A program made the position numbers and the translations under genes. From Bemisia tabaci (taxonomy: Eukaryota; Arthropoda; Insecta; Hemiptera; Aleyrodidae): a stretch of DNA of 64,000 bases. The stretch lies in the NCBI RefSeq assembly GCF_918797505.1, contig NC_092801.1, positions 15,996,001 to 16,060,000 on the forward strand, given 5' to 3'. Shown piece after piece: positions 32,844 through 46,937 of this stretch (positions within the stretch are counted from its first letter, which is position 1; every line of letters starts with the position of its first letter). The notes under the pieces were generated by a model, which did no database searches, was not told the origin of the DNA, and saw only the letters and a program-made list of their open reading frames with translations.

Positions 32844-35800
32844 ACTCATGTAAAACAACAAGGAAAACTTACTTTTTAAGACACTCTAGTCGAAACGAAA
32901 CAAAGTCCATTTATTTGACGCTACAGTATTTGTAGTCTTGTGCATGGGTCAGTTTTGAAATCTCTCAACAGGAAACTCCTGAACAGGACAGAAAATAGAA
33001 TGATAAATTTGACTGAAAGCCTGTCCAGATAAATATGTGCTCCAAAGGTCGTAGAATCAATATTTTATTACTGCATAAGTTTAATGAAATGGCATGCAAA
33101 AGTTGTCTCAGCGAGTCCATCGCAACTTGTGCCTTCAAATCAGATAGCCTGAATCAGAATCAGCCAAACAGCATCCCTTGTTGCCTAATTTCATCAGGTG
33201 TTTTATCTTTTACAATAAAAAATGGACGACAATTCTCACTAAAAATTCTATTATCATATACTCTATAATATAGGGTACATTCACAGAAATTTTTAGGGCA
33301 TTGTATCACTCACCTTTCTGCTTAAAAAAATGGGACATTGGAGAAAATTAGGAAATCTGACAGGCAAAGGGGAACTTTGTGTGAGTCTTCGGATGTCGCT
33401 AGATTTTTTTTTTATTAAATATGAATTTTCTGAAAAACTTGCAAATTTTTCCCTCTAATTTTTCAGAGTATTTTATATGCAATTCCATCTGAAATATCTG
33501 AAAATTTAGAGGAGAAATGCTCATTTCTCTCCTTAAAAATAATTCTTCGATCAGAGGCAATTCAGCAACATTCAAATGTTTATGTGGTGTACTTCCTCAA
33601 TTCAGTAAAAATAATGATAGGCTAATTGTAGTTGATGCTGTTCAAGTATTAGTGCGCAGTTGTACAGTAATATTAATGCAATCTTCCAGATTAATTCAGA
33701 CCTTTCTTCGCATGAACTTCAAAACGTACAGATAATCAGATAATGCCAAATCTGAGTGTAAAATTCTAGAAATTGCACAATACATTGCCTTTTATTGTAC
33801 GAAGAACTTAACTAACCCCGGCTGAAACCACAATTGATGGATTTTCCAACTTTACCATTGTTGTCTTTGTAGCTTTTTGTTGCGAAAAAATATCCGGAAA
33901 TATTTCCTTTTTTAGTGGTATCAACATCTACATTGTGAGTTTTTTAGTATCAAAGCTTTTTTTTTTTTGGTGGAAAAAGTTATATTTTATTTCAAACTCA
34001 AATTTTTTTTAATTGTGCTCTCGAGTCTAGACAAGCTTCGAGAGGTCCTGAAACCCCTCTAAGCTAAGGAGAGCACCAAAGTGAGGACTCAATATAATAA
34101 GCTATCTGAAGGCTCTTCAATGTTCTTTTTTCTACAGAAAGGAAAGTAAGAAGTAGGAAAGTTCCGTCTTTGAACTCTATGTGCGCACATTAGCTGTCCA
34201 CAGCCACAGTTTTCCAACCATATTTTTTCTGAGGATTTCACTCTGACCCGTGCATTCAACTTGCAAGACTGCACCTGAAAATTTTCAAAGTTAGAACTGC
34301 ACAATTTTTAGATTACTGTAAGTGTACCTGAATGATTGAGAGATCCATTCAATGTTGAGCCTACTCCCAGCTTGGTTCTTCCCCTCTTATTTTATATGTG
34401 AATTGGATTAACGCTGTTTTTCGCTCTGAGCTTGTCCTTCATTTGGTCATCAATCGCTTTTTCATGCTAAAAGTCTGATTTTTACTATCTCTCAGTCACC
34501 AACTAGCCTCTTGGGCCTGAAAAAAAGATTAAAAATTTGTATGTAAGTGGCTCAGGGGTTTTTATTTTAAAATTGTCAACGTTGCACTGCTAATCTTCAC
34601 TTTTACTCATTTTAACGATAAATAAGTCCCTGTGAAGTATATGTCTGTTGATTCCTGTGACATTTGAAAGTGGTAAAGATGACCCTTGTATCATTAATTA
34701 TCCATCAATATCGATTTCTGTCTTGATTGATCTAGCTAAATTGGCCTGATTATTTAGATGAAGTTTACAAAAACTTCAGAAAAAGTAATTTTCCCTGTAA
34801 TGTTCCCTCTAAAACCATGCAATCAGACACCCTGTTATGGCAAGGATCCAATTCAATATTTTATCAGCACGTCCCTCAAAGTTACGCTTTTATTGGACGT
34901 TTGCTAGCCACTCTTTCTTTGATAATCACAATCATTAGATCTGAATGCTTAGTGTATGAAGGCCAAGTAAAGGATGGGCTCCAAAAAGAGGTGAGAAATC
35001 CTGCAAAAATCTATATTGTTGACTTTCATGTGAAGCGTTTTCATTAAACGCTAGTTTCCTAAGTTTATGGTTCGCCATTTTACTTTATTTCGATGTTTAC
35101 AACATTAGAAAACTGTGTCCTAGTCATCCTCTAAAAGGAGACATTTTTATCTTTTAAAATGTACTATGTCTCTTTTTCCTGGCTCCTATTTGTTTGAATC
35201 AGGTAGGATCAGTCACTGGAAAAAGGCCCTTTACTGACAGAAAATGGAAAATGAGAGTTTGTCTATACTACTTGAAGATAATTGCGGCAATCTAAAATGT
35301 TATTTGAAGATTATGTAAAATTAATAATTCCAATAATAAATAACACATATATATACACAGATCCAACAGGGCACTCTGGCGCTCCGCAACACCCAAAATA
35401 TAGACACCAGATATATTGTCAGTTGCCCTTTTGTTGACAGCGCACAGGTATAGGTAATATGATCGGAAAATTTTAGGAAAAATCGACGAAAAAGTGTAAT
35501 TTTGTCTTTAAATAGTTTACTTTATGGCCCGTTTGACATACAATCCCTCTAGATTATGCTTGAATATCATTGAAATTCTGTTTTTTGAGCCTGCTTGAAC
35601 TATAAATTTTGCAAGTCAGAGTTAAGGGCCTGCATCCAGTAACTGGTCCTTTTTTGTTTTGGTTTTTTTTTGTTTGTTCTTGATTGACTTAGCCCATTTA
35701 ATTTTTTAAATCTGACCTATAAAATTGAAAAGATTCTGCAGTTTTGTCATCAAGCAAAAGAGAAAGTGGAAAATTTTATCTGCAGGTCTCTCAGATAAAA

Positions 35801-38800
35801 ATCTGATCTCATTCATCGCATTCCTGGTGTATCTCTCTCGTGAATTAAAGTTCCTTTTTTCCCGTTTGTTAATTCTCTTCTTAATTTTAAGGAATACCGA
35901 CTCTGGAGTGTGTATTACTTCGATCTAGTCAATTTATATTGTAGCAATGGCAGCAATAAATTATTTGCTAGGCGGTTCGTTAAATTATTGCGTAGTCTAA
36001 ATATTCGAAAAAACTTGGCAATTTTTTCAAATGACATCACAAAGCTAGTCACTATTTTGATGAGGAAATTATCCTAACACTTCATGAAATTTTCAAATTT
36101 GTGTAGAACATGAGAAAATTTTACTGATTCCATTAGTCTCATCTGAACAATTTACAGCTGGTGCCAATTTTACTTGCTCCCGTAAAATAGGAAGTGTCAA
36201 TTAAAATTCTAGTCTCAAATCCCTCCCTTTCATTGCCCTTAATTCTATAATTTTGTTTTCTGAGCTTATTTTCATGTATCACGTTTTCAACGACAATATA
36301 GCTTGTGCTCAAAATTTTTAAATTTCAGTGAACGAAATATATTCCAGGGGTCCAGAAAGTTTGAAAATGACGACCTTTTTTTTGCCATCCATGGATTTTA
36401 CTTCGTGGTGGAGCCCTGATTTGGCTATTTCGTTTCTCAGCGGAATCAACCATTTCTGGCAGAATTCCCGATTTTTTGGTAAAATGTGCTATTTCTCCCT
36501 TTTTTTACATCATTGAACAAAAAAATAAGTCATTGTTTCTGACAATTGCCTCACTCTTGATTGCAAGATCAGGTATTTCCTCCACCTCTGAAATATTAGC
36601 GGAATGCGGCCGTGGTAAAGAAAAATCCCACATGAACCCTCAGGTGTTGCCAAATTTCCTTTGACAAAGTACGAATTAAATGAGAAAGTTGTGAATATTT
36701 TTCAGGGGAAATTTTGTAACATTCATATGCTCTCATGGCATTTTTAATTAGCACGACAGAATAGCATCATCTTTACAGATGTGTCTTAACAGATAATCGA
36801 AAATGAAGTAGTCCTTTCTCTGATGAGAGAGAAGAGCTCTGATTTTTACGTACTTCATCTGTTCGTTCCAGTTTGGAATCTAAAAAAATGAAATCACCAA
36901 CTTATAATCTATAAGTTCAATTAATGTATTTGAAGAAAGGAAAGTACGATGATGTCCTCCGTCATTTTTTACTGTAAGCAAGAATTTGTCAATTTTTTGT
37001 TGTTCTTTACCTGTCAATTTTTTAGAAGCCTGATAAGTGTCGATAAGTACCTTTTTTTTGTTAACTTGTTTTTAGTCTCTGATTGGCGAGTTTCTACGCG
37101 GAATTTAAGATGATTCCTCTGTACTTTAAAGATCACACCAATAGCCTTTGATAAATTGATAATTTCTGGATTTCCAAACATCACATCTTGCCGTAGAATG
37201 TCAGACATTTGCACACCAATTTCGATCAAGAAGCGCTCTCAAATAACTCTTAAAGCACATTCTGAGTGAAAACAGCCAACTGAAAGGCAAAATGATTTGT
37301 GATATTCACTCGGAATGTACTTTTGGAGTTAATTCAAAGTGATACTTTTCAAATTTTTTGTACAAATATCTGATACACCACAGTGTGATATGATGCTCAG
37401 AAATTCCTGAGAAATGTCTTAAAACCCAGAAATAATCAAACGTCGGATTGACCATTGGATCATTCTTCTAAGTGTTGAAGGACCACCTTAAAGCTTCCCT
37501 CAATACAAACGCATTCATACCCAGTTTTGTTAGTGTTTCGTTTAACACAGTTGTTCTCCTCCTTTAAACCACTCACAAACTTGGAAAGCTATCTAGGAGA
37601 TTTTAGCATGCAGAAAAAGTTCTTCCATTTTAAAACATCATGAAATATCAAAGGCCATTCCAAAAAGTTTTCATCAATCTCATGTGCGAATCAACAAAAA
37701 TAGCTAGCTAGTTGCAGTACATAGGGTTTTTAAATCAACCAGACTAAATTTTTCAATCGGAAACTCTTAAACATGAGATTTGTGTACTGAAAGAAATAAA
37801 CGAAAAAATTACTTTAAAGGAACTTTACATTTGTTCATCTGACAATTCTAAGCTTCCTCTTTCTTCCTCAAAGTACTTTTTTCAGCTCTCACATACAAAT
37901 GCAAGCGTTCTTCCCTCTTAACCAGAATCATTTTGCTGAAATTCTTGTGTCTGATAGCCACCCCTGAATGAAATTCAGCTCTTTTCAGCCGCTTTTTTCA
38001 ACCTGAAGAAAAGTTTCTGGGATTTTTACAACCTATGATTGACGAGGGCTCGTTTTGTAAATGAAGAATGGATCTAAGGATCTATGTGTTTTTGGTTGGC
38101 TCATACATGCAAGAGCGCACAGCTCTTGTGGTTCAGTACTTGATTTGACTCCAGTAGACTTTGCTTTTTTGTGAGGCAGAAGTTTAATTTGGAAATGAGT
38201 GTGTTATCAGTGTTTTTTATGTGAAACTTTATGAGGAAATGTGTATTGTACTGTACTGTACCCCTTATTTTGTTCTCTATCCAGCAATCCATTTCGGTAA
38301 TTTATTTTCAAAATCGCTGAACTATGTCACACATAATACCTGTCTCATATAAAATAAAATTTTACCACCTTTTTTTTTAAATTTTAATCGTCAGATATTT
38401 TGTACCAAGTCTGAATTTGCATTCTTTCCTCCTAATGTATTATAACTCTAATTTATATTTGCATTTACAGCATTCAAGTTTCAAAAATGCTGTAGTTTTC
38501 TAGTACTTAAGTTAGATCGAACGAGACCTGATGGAACTTGAGGATGAACTTGCCAAAATACAATTTCGGCAAGGTCGCTCAGCATTTGTATCAGTTCTCG
38601 TTCTCCATTGAGGTAAGATCAATCCAAAAAACAAATGACAATAATGCAAGCCTTAACTTTAATTTTTGTAGAAAAATAATTAATATCGTATCGTATCATA
38701 TATCAAACTTGTTCTGTGCAGTTTTTCAATTTTACTTTTTTTTTTCCATCTGTAAGCTCATGAAAATACTTGAGCAAGTAAAATAATTTTTTTTAGAGTC

Positions 38801-41800
38801 AGGGTGTCTCCTAGTTTGGACATTTTAAGAAGAGCAGTTATGAATCTGGAAGAACTCAATAAGTACTAAAATTTATCAGAATTTTTTGTAATATATTTTG
38901 TCGTATCCTGTATGAGAGAACCAGGAACCTCTCTAGATCGTACTGTTTCAGTATTTCTCACTCACATTCTATTCGTTCATAGCTGAACCATTTCATGAAT
39001 TTTTCTGAAATTTTTATCGATTTTTCTTTATTCTAGTGAGAAAAAACTCCTAACATTTTCAGACTAATTCTTGCAACAGTTTTTCCATGAAAAAGTAAAA
39101 TGTTTGTAAATATTCTGGAACAACGCAGATGAGGTATATAACCCTTCATCTGGGAGATGACAAACTGTTTGCAACCCTTGACATGAAGGTACTGGAAAGT
39201 AATTGATTTATTTTAAGAGCAGGTGCTTCACTTTTGCCGTTTTAGTGAGAAAGATGTGAAAAAGTACTAAATGTTTGTGGAAGGACGTAAGTAGACACCC
39301 TGCTAGAATTGAAGTGTATTTTGTTTCAATTAATTTTATAAGGTTGTTTTGTTAACCAATGCTGCTGTTCGTTTTTGACCAATATCATAATATTTGTAGC
39401 TTTTCTGTTTTCTAAGCATCCTCGTTTGACAAGCTTATTTCTATCAATGAAATGTGTTTATTGTATCTAACAAAGAGTGCTAACATAGTTTTAAGGTGCT
39501 TTAGTCCCTTTAATTTCAGAGTAGAGGCATTGACTTTTCCTATTAATATCTTTCCCTAATTTTTATAAATTTTGTATGATGGAAACATTTTTTCGTCAGT
39601 TACTGGTCAACGAAAAAAACTGAAAGTCACCCCAGAAATCTCATTGGACTAGCCGCCCGTACCTGACACATACGAGCAGTGGTTGCCGGAACTCGGTTTT
39701 CTCCCTGTTTTAAAAGAAGAAAAAGACATTAAATCGTAATGTTTGTGCAAAAAATTTGCTCCCAATTCAAATAAAATCGATTCAATGGTTGTTTGATTCA
39801 AAACTTTGCCACTAGCTCTTAATTTTGATGGATTTCTTCTTTGGCTAGTTTCACCGGACAGAAGACTGGAATGAAGATGGAACCTTATGTTCTGAAACAT
39901 ACGAGTGGTTGAAATTAAAAAACGCATTCATTTGATTGCAATGTTGCAAATTTTCACCCATATTTTATTTTCTTACAAGAAAATTAGCCAACGGATTTTC
40001 TTGGAATTTCATGTGGTTTTGTATTTTTCATTTAAAATATTCACAGAAAATTGCAAGGAGCCCTTTTGGTCAGGTTTCCTCAAAAAACATGGGAAATATT
40101 AAAAAAAAATCTTTCAAAATTTCAGCATAGGTGCTTATTTTTCAACTTCAGCCATTGAAGTATTTTCCGCTGAGTGTTCCTGATTTTATCCTGTTTGAAC
40201 TAAGAAACTGCAAAAAATAAAATTTCACCTCTCACTCATTCATAAACTTAAGTAAAGTTTTGTAAGAAGCAGTCTTAGAGTATAGCCTCTTAAAAAGAAA
40301 AGAACGCTATGCTTCATGTTGATCGGGTGGGGTGTTGTAGTACCATCCATAATTTTTACATTACGTCTGTGACTTTTTTTAAATATTAATTTAGTAACTT
40401 TTAAAAGTCCTACCAGACTTTTGACTTTGAGAGCATCTCCAAAACTATGACAAAAGAAAGTCTAGCAGGAAAGCCAAAATCCTTACTACAGAAATTTGAA
40501 AAAATTCCCTGATCTGAAAAATTGGAACTCCTGCAGCAAATATCATTTGAACCATAACAGGAAAAATTCAGTTTAAGTGCTAAATACTAATTCCAACCCT
40601 TGGAAATGAGATTTTTGTGTTTATTTTGAATGATAGGGGCCTAGTAAAATTATTGCAGCCTTAAATTGTTTTTACTACATAGAACAATGATTTACTCCTC
40701 TTCAGACATGAATGGAGTTTTGAATTTTTCGTCAAGTTCAACTGTTCTGCAAGACTTTTGTTAACTCTCCGAATTATCCAAACTTTTGCAGTTCTTTTTT
40801 ATTGTTTTAAGTTGCAATCTAAACAAAATTTGAAGACATTAAATTGCAGATTCGTTTTTTTAAAAAAAATAAGCGCACCTTTGAGCAAGAAACGTACACA
40901 TGTTGATAAATTTAACGAACCTGAAGAGCACCTCTGACCTTCAGAAATCATTTTCTCAGGAAAATCTGGCGTTAAGTGTTGAACATTAAGTGTACCATAT
41001 TTGAGTGTGCTAAGTGTATTCAATGAAAATAAATGTTACCATATTTGTTGAACTGATGTTAATTGCATGTTAGGTACTCGTTAAATGTACACTGAAGTTT
41101 ATTGTCCATCGAATCTATCAAGATTTTGTGTTACTTAAGAATATCATTTGTTATTGATATATTATATGTTACCTACTCATGTATTGTATATCCTGCTCCA
41201 TCTGTATAAACAAACAGCTTTTCCTTAACTTAAATGATGATACATTCATCTTTGTATTTTGCACTGTGAATTTCATAAGATGAATGGTAATACTACAGCT
41301 AGTGGAATGTAGAACGTACAATACAAATAGATGAATCTCAGTTTTCGTCCGTTGTTTTTTTCCTATCTATTCTAAATCGTACCAATTAAGTTGGGCAACT
41401 TTAAGAATGCAGTTTTTCGGTCCCATTAGGTCGCACCATTTATTGAGGAAATTATTCATACAGCTCTGCTAAAGCCTTGTCAAGGCAGCGTTACTACGAG
41501 CTAATTGTGATTGGGCTTTCTCTCTCTACAATGAGAATATCTACGGTGTAACAACCAGACCACGTATCTTGTAAGTGGAGTGCGCTTAAAAAGCTCTGCT
41601 TCCATTTTATTCTTTTGAAGGAGAACAAATCAATATAATTTTTTAAAGTTTTCCCTGAGTTCCCTTTGCATAGCGATGAAAACTCATAAAAGTCTTCAAG
41701 AATTGACATCGAGTAGTTTCACATTTAAAAAATAAAGTATGACGGGAAGTCTGCAACATTGCAAACGGAGATATGCTGTCTGATAGTTTCACCATTGATA

Positions 41801-41907
41801 TCAGCTCTGAACTAAAATTTAACGCATGGTGGCAAAATCACCAACTCTGTCTAAACGTCTGTCTAGAACTGCTATCAGTTCGTACATACATTCAGTTTAA
41901 TACGTTG
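32844..41907. other. 3' UTR and intergenic AT-rich DNA, repeat-poor
   Basis: No conserved coding frame on either strand. Only worn family K pieces at about 33395-33605 and 36575-36765 are recognisable. The NCKX 3' UTR occupies an unknown part of the start. Confidence 0.6.
33214..33219 (+). terminator. candidate polyadenylation signal for NCKX
   Basis: First AATAAA after the NCKX stop codon, about 370 bases downstream. Several later AATAAA hexamers (for example near 35331, 38356 and 41024) are equally possible, so the 3' UTR length is unknown. Confidence 0.25.
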
Positions 41908-43016
41908 CCCAAGTAGCATGGATTGCAATTTCATTGCAATGGATTGTGAGTTGATTGCAATTTTTGCTTGTTGCCTATACGTTCATTTGAAGGCGCTTAA
42001 AAAAGTTGCAATTTTATTGCAATAAGTTTGCAAGAAATGTAGATTATGCTTGTTTTTCAAGGCACTATAAAGACTGCAATTTCGGTGCAATCATGTTGTA
42101 ACAAATTCACGCCATGTGCCTGGCATCCAATTCTCTAGTTGTTTTAAAGTTTTTTCGACTTAAATGTCTCACCTACCTAACCCATATAGCGCAACATATT
42201 TTGAAAATATTGTCACCTTTATCAAAATATTTTCATGGCAATATTGTAAGTAAAATATTTTCAAAATATTTTTAAAACATTTTAAAGGAATATTTTGAAA
42301 ATGTTTACAAAAAATATTTTCAAAATAATTCAAAAATATTGCCTGTAAACATGCATGTTAAAAATATTCCTTAAGAAAGTTTTGAAAATATTTTAAAAAT
42401 ATTTTTTGAAAATATTTTTAAGTTCTCAAGTTAGTATGTGGTGTAATTTACACCGGTGTAAATTTAGTGTGAGTACCTATTACGTGATATCGAAAAAAAA
42501 AATCAGACAAAAAAAATATGAAAAAAATAAATAACACGAAAAAAAATAAATAATAGGCAAAAGAAAGAAGCCTGAGAAAAACGGCGTTAATCAAATCTAT
42601 GATGAATGTTGAGCCACGCACTGACGCAATGCATGCGATAACAGCCTTAACAGGCGTGATTTCAACTAAGCTCATCATCAGCTCCCTGTAGCTCAGTGGA
42701 AGAGGGCTCCGCTATGACATTCGCGGGTCGGGTTCAAGCCCACTCAAGGGCGTCCGGTATTTTATGCTGCTAAACGTCGTAGGACATTAGGTAAGCATGG
42801 GTTCGAATTATTATAATTTCCCCGGAAAATTTAGGGGTTGAAATTTAAAGGTCGTCAATATTGAAATTTCTTTGCAAAAAAAAAATTGCAACTTTTTTAC
42901 AATGAGGGGGTCAGATGTTGTAAAATAATTGCAATTTTCTTGCAAGAAAGTTGAAATCATCTGGAAATTTTATTTCATTTAAATTGCAATTTTTTCGTTG
43001 CAAAATGCTACTTGGG
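41908..43016. mobile_element. 1.1-kb element with CCCAAGTAGCA ends and TTGCAAT-rich body
   Basis: Left end CCCAAGTAGCATGG, right end TGCTACTTGGG, with TG on both outer sides. TTGCAAT words dominate both flanks. The middle (42190-42430) is instead saturated with AATATTTT and AAAATATT words, then a GGTGTAAATTTACACC-like palindrome and a tRNA-like sequence. Shares its terminal sequence with 56805-57164. Confidence 0.8.
42681..42752 (+). repeat. tRNA-like sequence (SINE head or captured tRNA)
   Basis: A-box-like TAGCTCAGTGG and B-box-like GGGTTCAAGCC at tRNA spacing. The acceptor and anticodon stems do not pair fully, so it is not called a functional tRNA gene. Confidence 0.6.
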
Positions 43017-45287
43017 TGATTTGATTCAAGAAGATTTTGTTTTTCGGCAAATGGAACATATTTGATTCTGTGAGAACCGAAGACTTTACTTCCTCATTAA
43101 GGAATTAAATTTAAACAGTTTGAACACATTCATTGTGTGAAAAGTGGGTGTCGGAACATGTTTAGCGATGCTTAGTTTACCATTCTATCCCCATCTAATG
43201 AACCATTTCCATAACCAAGGTATGAAAAATATGCACCTCCATTGCGATGTCTCAAAATTTCCGCTACTATTTTATTTTCTCAATGAGCAACAAGACAACT
43301 CGAAAGCTTGAAATTTATACAGAATGTACTGTTAACAAACAGAAAAACCCAGGAGGTCTCCAAGAAATTATGTGGACTAGTTTGTCGAAGATAAAAGAAA
43401 GTTGGACAGGAAGTCTACAACATTGCAAACAGGGACACACGGTTTTGCACTGTGGCCACTGATTTTAAAGATCCAAAATTGATAGTTCAAGGCTCTTTTT
43501 TTGTTAAAACTTGAATTAATCATATTTAGTTCATTTGTTCTAACCTAGATCAATAGGAAATAAAGTACAATGAAAGTAAATTTGAGAGATGATTTAAAGT
43601 TTGCAGCTCAAAATTGACGGAGATAGAGTTGCCACCTTTATTGGCACCTAATTGAACAATAAGTTCTCATCTTATCCTTTGGGACAAAAGAAAGTTTAAT
43701 TCCCTGAAAACTCTAAGTCCAATTTATCGAAGCATTGTAATGAAGATCGCCTCCTAAAAAATTTACCTCTTTGAATATTCTACGGTTGCGAGGAAATAAG
43801 CTGTATTAATTTCAGGATATTGCCAAATTTCCTTTGATAAGGTAAAAAAAATTATGAAGACTTGGGGCTTCTTTCCTTTGAATTTTTTACAATCTAATAC
43901 AGAATATCTGAAAATTTCAAGAAAAAATATTAATAAGGCTTTCCAGAAATAAACGTTTTATCAAGGAAACTCAGACAGTATGCGCCTGCTGATACTTCAT
44001 TCTTCCTTGACACTGCAATTAGATCTCTTTTTCCAAAAGCTGTCACAATGGATATTTTTTTGCTGAAATTACGATTCCCAACGGAATTGCCAGAGAATGA
44101 TTCCTAAATTTTCTGTTCGTCATTATTCAATATTTGTGCCATGCTGGCAGGGTCCCCAAAGGTAATCAAACTAAGACCAAAAAACGTCGATATACCTGAC
44201 CACTAACTTGCAGTACTGGATAGTAGGAACTTACATATTTTTAGCCCAAAATTTTGAAGGAAATGTAAGAAATGGAGGAGTGGTGACCTGGTCCTCGAAA
44301 TTAATAATGCTGCACAGATTCCTGTCAACCCCCTCATGCGGATGACTTTCAAAAAATATAAATTTGAAGGCAATAAATTGCAACTGAATACCATAAATTG
44401 CAATTTATCACTATCGAATATTTATTTTTGAAAATTCTGTTGTTTGCACAAGCCCCTTGCACCTCAGAAAACTGGAATGAATTATTCTGCAAACTAGTCT
44501 AGAGAAAATTGATAACTAAGAGTGTGATGTGGCAGACTTCATCCACAATGAACTTACCTCTGTTGGAGTTTCTGAACGTCTGAAAGTTACTATTTCATCC
44601 TCAACCAAGTTGAAAAATCTTAAAACATACTTTACAATCATCTACTTAACTGAATGTAATTGGTCCTTATTGAGAAAATTCTTTCAATGAGTAAAACTTT
44701 ATAAAACTTTTATACAGACAGTTCCATCAAATCTCATAACATTTCCTAAGGAGAAAACTTTTATGAGTATTTTTTCGAAAAAATTCATGATAGTAATATA
44801 TGAGTACAAGAATACTAAGAATGTTAAAGAAAATGATTGAAAAATGTCTAGTGGTTTTAGAGGGCCTAAAACCTAAATATAGGTAGGTACCTACTTAAAT
44901 TTCACAAAAAAAAAAAAAAAAAAAAATAATTAACCCGTTAATTTTTACAGTTTTTTTAAAGAGTTTTTGAAAAGTGCTTTACAGCCGTCACTGTGACCAA
45001 CATCATCACTGACTATGGAACAAAACAGGTCAGTAAATGTGTAAAATAATTTTTTTTTTTGTGCAAAACATTTTCAACATTTGCATTGTGCTTAATTACA
45101 TGAATTGACCTAACCAGGGCCAATCAGTGTGATAATTGTAAACATGACAGTTGATTTGACCAAAACAATTATTTAAGTATTATAATTGCTCATTGATAAC
45201 GGTGTACGAACCCGTTTACTTTTCCTGGTTTTAGTAGAGCCGCAAAAGTGTGGAACACCACGGAACAACTTGAAACCATTATGAGAG
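43017..45287. other. AT-rich intergenic stretch
   Basis: No gene seen. A worn family K piece at about 43780-43990 and an A-run of about 22 near 44908. Confidence 0.55.
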
Positions 45288-45682
45288 CAGGGCCGGATTT
45301 GCCCACTTGCCACCCATATGGGCCGTCTGTATTTTGCCGCCCCTTTTTCATTCGTTTTGAAATATCAATAAAAACCATCAAGTGAACGTGCCAAAGGGGG
45401 AGGAGTGCATGAAACGCGTTTACTCGTGTTGGACATACATTTTTTGCGAAAGCCCTGTCGACATTACTAGCAAAAGTTCACGGAACTTTGTTTGAAAGTT
45501 AAGTTCCATAAACCTATCTCTGTGTGGACAAGGCCTTCCATTTATAAGAAATGAACGAACAAAATATGAAAGAACAAACATAAATGCGGTTTAATAATTT
45601 TAATTTCCGCCGCCGCGCCGCGCTGACCGCACTGTGTTTGGCGCAATGCGTGAAGTATTCCTACAGTCTTGTGGGCGCTATG

Positions 45683-46130
45683 CACGGAAAAAACAAGACT
45701 AGTGTTGAGCACTACTGGCCGTTTAGTGGGGAGTAGTTGAGGGCTGGCGTCTAAGCGCTGTACAGCTCAACACCGGAAGGCAGTTCAGGTGGGCACTGAA
45801 CATGAGTAGTGCTAATCAGATGCTGCGAGACGTAGTTGCGCTTAACAGGTGTAAATTCACCCATAAGACGTCGGAGTCACGATAGCCTGGTGGTAACGCG
45901 CTGGTCTTCCACCGCGGCGCAACCCGAGTTCGATCCCAGGCGGAGGCGTTTCATATTTTACGCTCGCTCCAAAGTCACTTTAGGGCTTGACACTACTTCT
46001 TCCTTAGTGACCCAGCCTCGAGCTGTTTAGTGCCCAGCACTCCTCTGACTTGCTGGCTCCATTTGATCTAACCCTCGTTAGTGCCCAGCACTAACATGTA
46101 GGTCCCAACCCTAAGCTCGTTTTTTCCGTG
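45683..46130. mobile_element. CACGG-ended element with internal tRNA-like sequence
   Basis: Ends CACGGAAAAAACAAG and CTCGTTTTTTCCGTG, with TG duplicated on each side. The empty site is visible in the hAT copy near 55370 (CTATGCATTTC), confirming a 2-bp duplication. Fits the CMC group. Contains a tRNA-like segment and a repeated GTGCCCAGCACT word. Confidence 0.8.
45873..45948 (+). repeat. tRNA-like sequence inside the CACGG element
   Basis: A-box-like TAGCCTGGTGG, a TCTTCCA anticodon-loop-like segment and B-box-like GAGTTCGATCC at tRNA spacing. Stems are imperfect, so it is probably a SINE-type or captured tRNA rather than a working gene. Confidence 0.6.
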
Positions 46131-46402
46131 TGCATTTCACGCTGACCGCTGCTGAACACGCACTGTGTTTGACGCAATGCGTGAAGTATTCAAACAGTCT
46201 TGTAGGCGCTATGCGATATGCGCTGATCGCACTGTGTTTGACGCAATGCGTAAAGTATTCATGCAGTCTTGTAGGCGCTAATATGTGTTACATGCCGACC
46301 GCCGCGCCGAGGGCTTCTCCTTTTCATCTCAAGTCCTCGTCATCATTGCTCTCTGCGCCGCGCTGCCCCGTTGCATAGTCGGCTCGGAGAACAGCGCGGG
46401 CT

Positions 46403-46648
46403 GATTATTGAAATTAATAGATAAAGCAATAGACAAAGGAGACAAAAAGGATTTGGAGGGATCCTATTGGTAGAAGCGGGTGGTTGCAATGTACAAAGGA
46501 GGTAGGTAATAGACTAACTAACGGCAACCCATGAGAGACCCGACGGTTAGTCTATCATTTTCCCCCTTAGTCTATGAGAACCACCCATTTCAACCATAGG
46601 ATTGCTTTATACCCCCTATGTCTCCTTTGTCTATCAATTTCAATAATC
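46403..46648. mobile_element. family G MITE (GATTATTGAAATT ends)
   Basis: 246 bp, GATTATTGAAATTAATAGA to TCAATTTCAATAATC. Inner inverted words include TAGTCTAT and TAGACTAA. Full relative at 61713-61970. Confidence 0.75.
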
Positions 46649-46937
46649 GGGTAAGGTGATCTATAGAGTGGGACAAGCAAATCGCGGGAATCTGTTGGCA
46701 ACGCGGAGCCCTTACTCCCGATTTCCAAAGATTATCCTCCACATCTTCTCCAACGGACTGACCCGGGTCTTTCGACCATGCATTCAGGTGTTTCAAAATC
46801 TCCGCTGCTATTTTATTTTTTGAAGAGAGACAAGCCGACCTGTAGCTTGACATTTTTGTAGAATAATATTCTGCTCACAGGATGAGGAATTTTTCAATGA
46901 ATTACATTGATAAGTTTTCCACAGAAAAAATGAACTA

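Larger units (their letters stand above)
45288..46350. mobile_element. hAT-like element (CAGGGCCGGATT end), right-truncated copy
   Basis: Starts CAGGGCCGGATTTGCC and follows the complete element at 54973-55863 through the GC-rich tandem units, but lacks the right terminus. A 448-bp CACGG-ended element is inserted at 45683-46130 inside the tandem units. Confidence 0.8.

Noticed and set aside
42681..42752. Functional tRNA gene
   Set aside because: Promoter boxes are tRNA-like, but acceptor and anticodon stems do not pair properly. Treated as SINE-like. The same applies to 45873-45948.
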